Source: Candidatus Cloacimonadota bacterium (GTDB taxonomy: Bacteria; UBA4055). Taken from it: a stretch of 45,798 bases of DNA. The position numbers were made by a program, and so were the translations under genes. The stretch lies in assembly GCA_002742935.1 (NCBI GenBank), contig PDON01000074.1, positions 1 to 45,798 on the forward strand. The letters run 5' to 3'. Numbering within the stretch: position 1 is the first letter of the stretch; each line of letters begins with the position of its first letter. The notes under the pieces are model-generated. The model was not told the DNA's origin. It saw only the letters and a list, made by a program, of their open reading frames with translations, and ran no database searches. Below, piece by piece: positions 43,242 to 45,798 of this stretch.

Positions 43242-43265
43242 AAAGCCTCCAGTTTTGGAGGCTTT
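43242..43265 (+). terminator. terminator of the tonB operon
   Basis: Stem AAAGCCTCC/GGAGGCTTT with a 6-nt loop and a T7 run, 36 bases after tonB. Confidence 0.9.
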
Positions 43266-43371
43266 TTTTGTGCTAAAATTGTATCTTTTTATCTAGGATT
43301 GATCTTGCTGTAACTTCCAAAGTTTTGCATACTTTAAAAGTGGATTTAATTCAAATAAAAGGAAAAAGATT

Positions 43372-43785
43372 ATGAAGAGAGTCTATCTAATTCTTACAAT
43401 GATAACCATATTAACTTTTACAGGATGTACAACCACAAAATCATCACATAAGTTTATAAAAAAAGCTGAAGATCTTCCCATTGATTTTTCCATTGTTGAG
43501 AAGAAACCTGAAATGGTTGGAGGAATGAGATCTCTATATAAAAGAGTTATATATCCCGATTCTGCATTGAATGAAGGTATAAACGGCAAGGTTATTTTAG
43601 AATTTATATGCAGTAAAACAGGAAAACCAACAAAGATAAAGATTCTTTATGAAAATCCTAAAGGTTTTGGGTTTGGCAAAGCTTCTATATCTGCACTTGA
43701 AAAGTGTAATTTTAAACCGGGAGTTCACAATGGCAAGCCTGTTTCGGTTATTACAAGGCTTCCAATTAGATTTGTGGCTAAATAG
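43372..43785 (+). CDS. lipoprotein with a TonB C-terminal domain
   Basis: 137 residues. The signal peptide ends at lipobox F-T-G-C19, so the mature protein is anchored by lipid and has no membrane helix. The rest is a TonB C-terminal domain (from K-P-E-M-V-G-G-M to F-V-A-K), identical in about 55 of 93 positions to the domain of the adjacent TonB, including the two Cys. It lacks the ExbB-contacting helix and so cannot transduce energy in the usual way. It may bind receptor TonB boxes, act as a structural or regulatory decoy, or be a duplicate in decay, though the frame is intact. ATG at 43372 with AAAGGAAAA upstream. No close operon partner: a terminator separates it from tonB. Confidence 0.85.
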   Translation: MKRVYLILTMITILTFTGCTTTKSSHKFIKKAEDLPIDFSIVEKKPEMVGGMRSLYKRVIYPDSALNEGINGKVILEFICSKTGKPTKIKILYENPKGFGFGKASISALEKCNFKPGVHNGKPVSVITRLPIRFVAK

Positions 43786-43908
43786 TTATAATAAATAGTT
43801 AAATTTTAGGATATTATTTCTACTATTTTATAACTTATTACATTATTATTGAGTATCTTAAGAGGATTGAGCTTAAAAAAGTTTTGATTATAAAAATTAG
43901 AGGTAAAA

Positions 43909-44652
43909 ATGGATAGCAAAAATAAAGCTTTTACAAAAGTAGCAAAATATTACGATCTTGTAATGCAAGATTTTGATTATAGAGAGATGGTAGACTATTT
44001 AGATGATCTTATTATGGATGCCGGAGGTGATAGAACTACAATTCTTTCCATTGGTTGTGGAACGGGAGAAGAGCTTCTCTTCTTTCATCAATTGGGCTAT
44101 ACAATATCAGGACTTGATAATAGTAAGGAAATGATAGAGGTAGCAAAAGAGAAGCTTCCCTTTATGGAGATATACTGTATGGATATGGTAGATTTCAAAC
44201 TTGAAAATAGAGTTGATAATATTATATCCACATTTGATTCCATAAATAATATTCTTGATGATAAATCTTTGGAGAGATGTTTTAAATCTGTTTATAACTC
44301 TCTCAATAGAGGCGGATTATTCCTCTTTGATTTTAATACTGTTTATACATTTATCCATGATTGGAAAGGTGTTAGAACAGAAGAGGGGGAAGGTTACGAA
44401 ATGATATATGAGAGTGAGTTCAATTACAATACAATGATATGTGATACTCTAATAAAATTTTTTATTGAAGAGGAGGATAAACACATAAAATTTAGTGAAC
44501 TTCACAGAGAGAAGGGATATACTGAAGAAACAATGAAAAACCTTCTTAAAAAGGTTGGTTTTAAGGTTGTAAAATCTGTACCATTCCTAAAGAAGAAAGG
44601 TGTAAAAACATCTGAAGTATCAAGATATCAAATTGTAGCAAAGAAAGTTTAG
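43909..44652 (+). CDS. class I SAM-dependent methyltransferase
   Basis: 247 residues. N-terminal [11 protein letters not shown] resembles small-molecule methyltransferases; motif I is [11 protein letters not shown], motif II ends in G-L-D-N-S-K-E-M-I, and post-motif F-D-S-I-N-N-I-L-D is typical of this group. The substrate cannot be told. No leader or membrane segment, so cytoplasmic. ATG at 43909 after AGAGG; DUF445 follows 8 bases on, so the two are co-transcribed. Confidence 0.88.
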   Translation: MDSKNKAFTKVAKYYDLVMQDFDYREMVDYLDDLIMDAGGDRTTILSIGCGTGEELLFFHQLGYTISGLDNSKEMIEVAKEKLPFMEIYCMDMVDFKLENRVDNIISTFDSINNILDDKSLERCFKSVYNSLNRGGLFLFDFNTVYTFIHDWKGVRTEEGEGYEMIYESEFNYNTMICDTLIKFFIEEEDKHIKFSELHREKGYTEETMKNLLKKVGFKVVKSVPFLKKKGVKTSEVSRYQIVAKKV

Positions 44653-44660
44653 GAGATTTA

Positions 44661-45239
44661 ATGGAAGATCTTTTTTTACAATATCCTTATATAAAATTTA
44701 TAATACCTCCGGTGATTGGAGCTATTATTGGACTTTTTACAAACTGGATGGCAATAAAGATGCTTTTCCACCCCTATAAACCCATTAAAATCTTTGGTTT
44801 AAGATTACCATTCACACCGGGAGTTATCCCTAAAGAGCATGAAAAACTTGCTGAAAAGATAGGTGATACAGTAGGAACCCATCTTGTAACGGCAGAATCC
44901 ATTCAACAACTGTTTGAATCTGACGAAGTTAGGGATAAGATTAAAGACTCTCTTGAAAAGATGTACTCTCAATTTGGAATGTTAGCCTCCTTTATAACTC
45001 CTGAAATTAAGGAGATGATAACAGATAAAGTTATAGAGTTTTTGGATAATGAACTTCCATCTATATTGGACAAATTGAATATAAAAGATATTGTTACTGA
45101 AAAGGTTAAAGCATTTTCTCTTGAAAAACTTGAAGAACTTATACTAAGCGTAACAAAAACTCAATTAGCATATATTACATACTTTGGTGGTATCCTAGGA
45201 TTTGTAATAGGCTGTGCTCAACTAATTATAATTATCTAG
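44661..45239 (+). CDS. DUF445 family membrane protein
   Basis: 192 residues. The N-terminal helix ([24 protein letters not shown]) carries the DUF445 signature (G-x-x-T-N-W-x-A-I-K-M-L), followed by [10 protein letters not shown], a long helical cytoplasmic or periplasmic section, and a C-terminal helix ([14 protein letters not shown]). The family has no assigned function; in Bacillus the relative YheB is spore-related. Translationally coupled to the methyltransferase by an 8-base gap. It is on the short side of the family. Confidence 0.85.
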   Translation: MEDLFLQYPYIKFIIPPVIGAIIGLFTNWMAIKMLFHPYKPIKIFGLRLPFTPGVIPKEHEKLAEKIGDTVGTHLVTAESIQQLFESDEVRDKIKDSLEKMYSQFGMLASFITPEIKEMITDKVIEFLDNELPSILDKLNIKDIVTEKVKAFSLEKLEELILSVTKTQLAYITYFGGILGFVIGCAQLIIII

Positions 45240-45276
45240 ATAAATAAATTATAACCAATAAATTTAAGATAAGAAG

Positions 45277-45621
45277 ATGAAAATAGAAAAGTTTAAGAGT
45301 GAAATTGAAACCGTAAAAAAGTTTTTTGAGCTGTACTGTAAAAATAAACATAAAAATTTGGTTAACAACAATATTAAACTCCATTATAAAGGGGAGGAGA
45401 TAAATAGCTCTCTAAATCTATGTGAAGATTGTCTAAAAACTATAACTTATTGCTTTGATAGATTGGTTGAATGCCCTCATGAAGTTAAACCCAGATGTAG
45501 AAAATGTTTAAAACCGTGTTATGGGAAAGATGAGTGGAAGGCTATGAAAAAAGTAATGAAATATAGTGGTATAAGGGTTGGTCTCTCATCTATAAAAAAT
45601 ATCTTTAAAGGTGATAGCTAG
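45277..45621 (+). CDS. PF11756-type Cys-rich protein (nitrous oxide-stimulated promoter family)
   Basis: 114 residues. The Cys spacing fits the family: Y-C21 with a following H, L-C49-E-D-C52, E-C66-P, C74-R-K-C77 and K-P-C81-Y, ending K-V-M-K-Y-S-G-I-R. The name comes from a promoter induced by nitrous oxide; the biochemical role of the protein is not known. Seven or eight Cys make metal binding probable. Weak ribosome site (AAGATAAG) before the ATG at 45277. 37 bases after DUF445, so probably the last gene of that unit. Confidence 0.85.
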   Translation: MKIEKFKSEIETVKKFFELYCKNKHKNLVNNNIKLHYKGEEINSSLNLCEDCLKTITYCFDRLVECPHEVKPRCRKCLKPCYGKDEWKAMKKVMKYSGIRVGLSSIKNIFKGDS

Positions 45622-45739
45622 AGTTTAGTAAAAAATAGTAATAGGTTTTGTTTCTTTTGACTACAAAAGAAATTCCATAAAAATTTTGTGTCTGCCCCGT
45701 CTTCCGTCTTCCACAACCTCTTTTAATTCCCACTCTATA

Positions 45740-45767
45740 AAAAAAGCCTCAAATTTGAGGCTTTTTT
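45740..45767. terminator. terminator at the right end
   Basis: Perfect inverted repeat AAAAAAGCCTCAAA/TTTGAGGCTTTTTT (14-bp arms), works in either direction. The bases beyond it (to 45798) read L-I-K-stop on the minus strand, so another gene may begin to the right. Confidence 0.9.
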
Positions 45768-45798
45768 ATAGTATCTTATTAGAAAATTACTTAATCAA

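Noticed and set aside
1..45798. CRISPR arrays, toxin-antitoxin pairs, defence systems, prophage
   Set aside because: No regularly spaced repeats, Cas motifs, antitoxin/toxin pairs or phage structural genes were seen.
45768..45798. Possible 3' end of a minus-strand gene at the right edge (L-I-K-stop)
   Set aside because: Only three codons are visible.

Overview
The window is a 45.8 kb piece of a clearly AT-rich bacterial genome (about one third G+C by eye). Several independent markers point to the Fibrobacteres-Chlorobi-Bacteroidetes (FCB) superphylum: a secreted enzyme ending in a Por/T9SS-type C-terminal sorting domain, a Bacteroidetes-style glutamine synthetase and SerA (with the family's K-K-M-G-A-Q-T motif), an exbB-exbD-exbD-tonB operon, and a beta' subunit with FCB-like N-terminal sequence. 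The clear promoters are ordinary TTGACA/TAnnnT sigma-70 promoters, not the TTTG/TAnnTTTG type of true Bacteroidetes, so a neighbouring, perhaps uncultured FCB phylum is more likely. A superoxide reductase suggests an anaerobe that meets oxygen. I cannot name the species.

Layout. 1-2.3 kb is an accessory patch: the last 23 codons of a gene entering from the left, an IS982-type transposase, a small duplicated zinc-ribbon protein and a uracil-DNA-glycosylase-like gene interrupted by a frameshift at an A7 run. 2.4-16.4 kb (minus strand) holds purD and then the conserved transcription/translation block, read from 16.4 kb leftwards: promoter, tRNA-Thr(TGT)-Tyr(GTA)-Gly(TCC)-Thr(GGT), rpmG, tRNA-Trp, secE, nusG, rplK, rplA, rplJ, rplL, rpoB, rpoC, terminator. 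The tuf gene that usually follows this exact tRNA quartet is absent. 16.7-18.3 kb has a stand-alone MetH-type pterin-binding protein and a COG2231 DNA glycosylase, divergent from pdxA.

19.6-24.5 kb (minus) is an envelope/regulatory cluster with overlapping genes: an NtrC-family sigma-54 activator, a lipoprotein, a MacB-like permease without its ATPase, and an unknown exported protein. 24.8-27 kb has a DUF493 protein and glnA. 27.2-32.9 kb (plus) carries oxidative-stress functions (superoxide reductase, exported MsrB-MsrA fusion), a large secreted peptidylarginine-deiminase-like enzyme and a PIN-PhoH ATPase. 33-38.3 kb (minus) has an FMN-dependent oxidoreductase, recN, an SH3-domain protein and an exported coiled-coil protein. 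38.7-45.6 kb (plus) has serC-serA, the exbB-exbD-exbD-tonB operon with an extra TonB-domain lipoprotein, a methyltransferase, a DUF445 membrane protein and a Cys-rich PF11756 protein.

Pathways. serC and pdxA, although 20 kb apart, both serve DXP-dependent vitamin B6 synthesis, and serC with serA makes serine. The superoxide reductase and exported Msr protect against oxygen. The TonB set energises outer-membrane uptake. The points most worth following are the deiminase with a complete PPAD-type catalytic set, the beta subunit carrying Asn at the rifampicin-critical His526 position, the tuf-less tRNA/ribosomal operon, the slippery-site frameshift and the duplicated TonB C-terminal domain on a lipoprotein. 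I found no CRISPR array, toxin-antitoxin pair, prophage or defence island.
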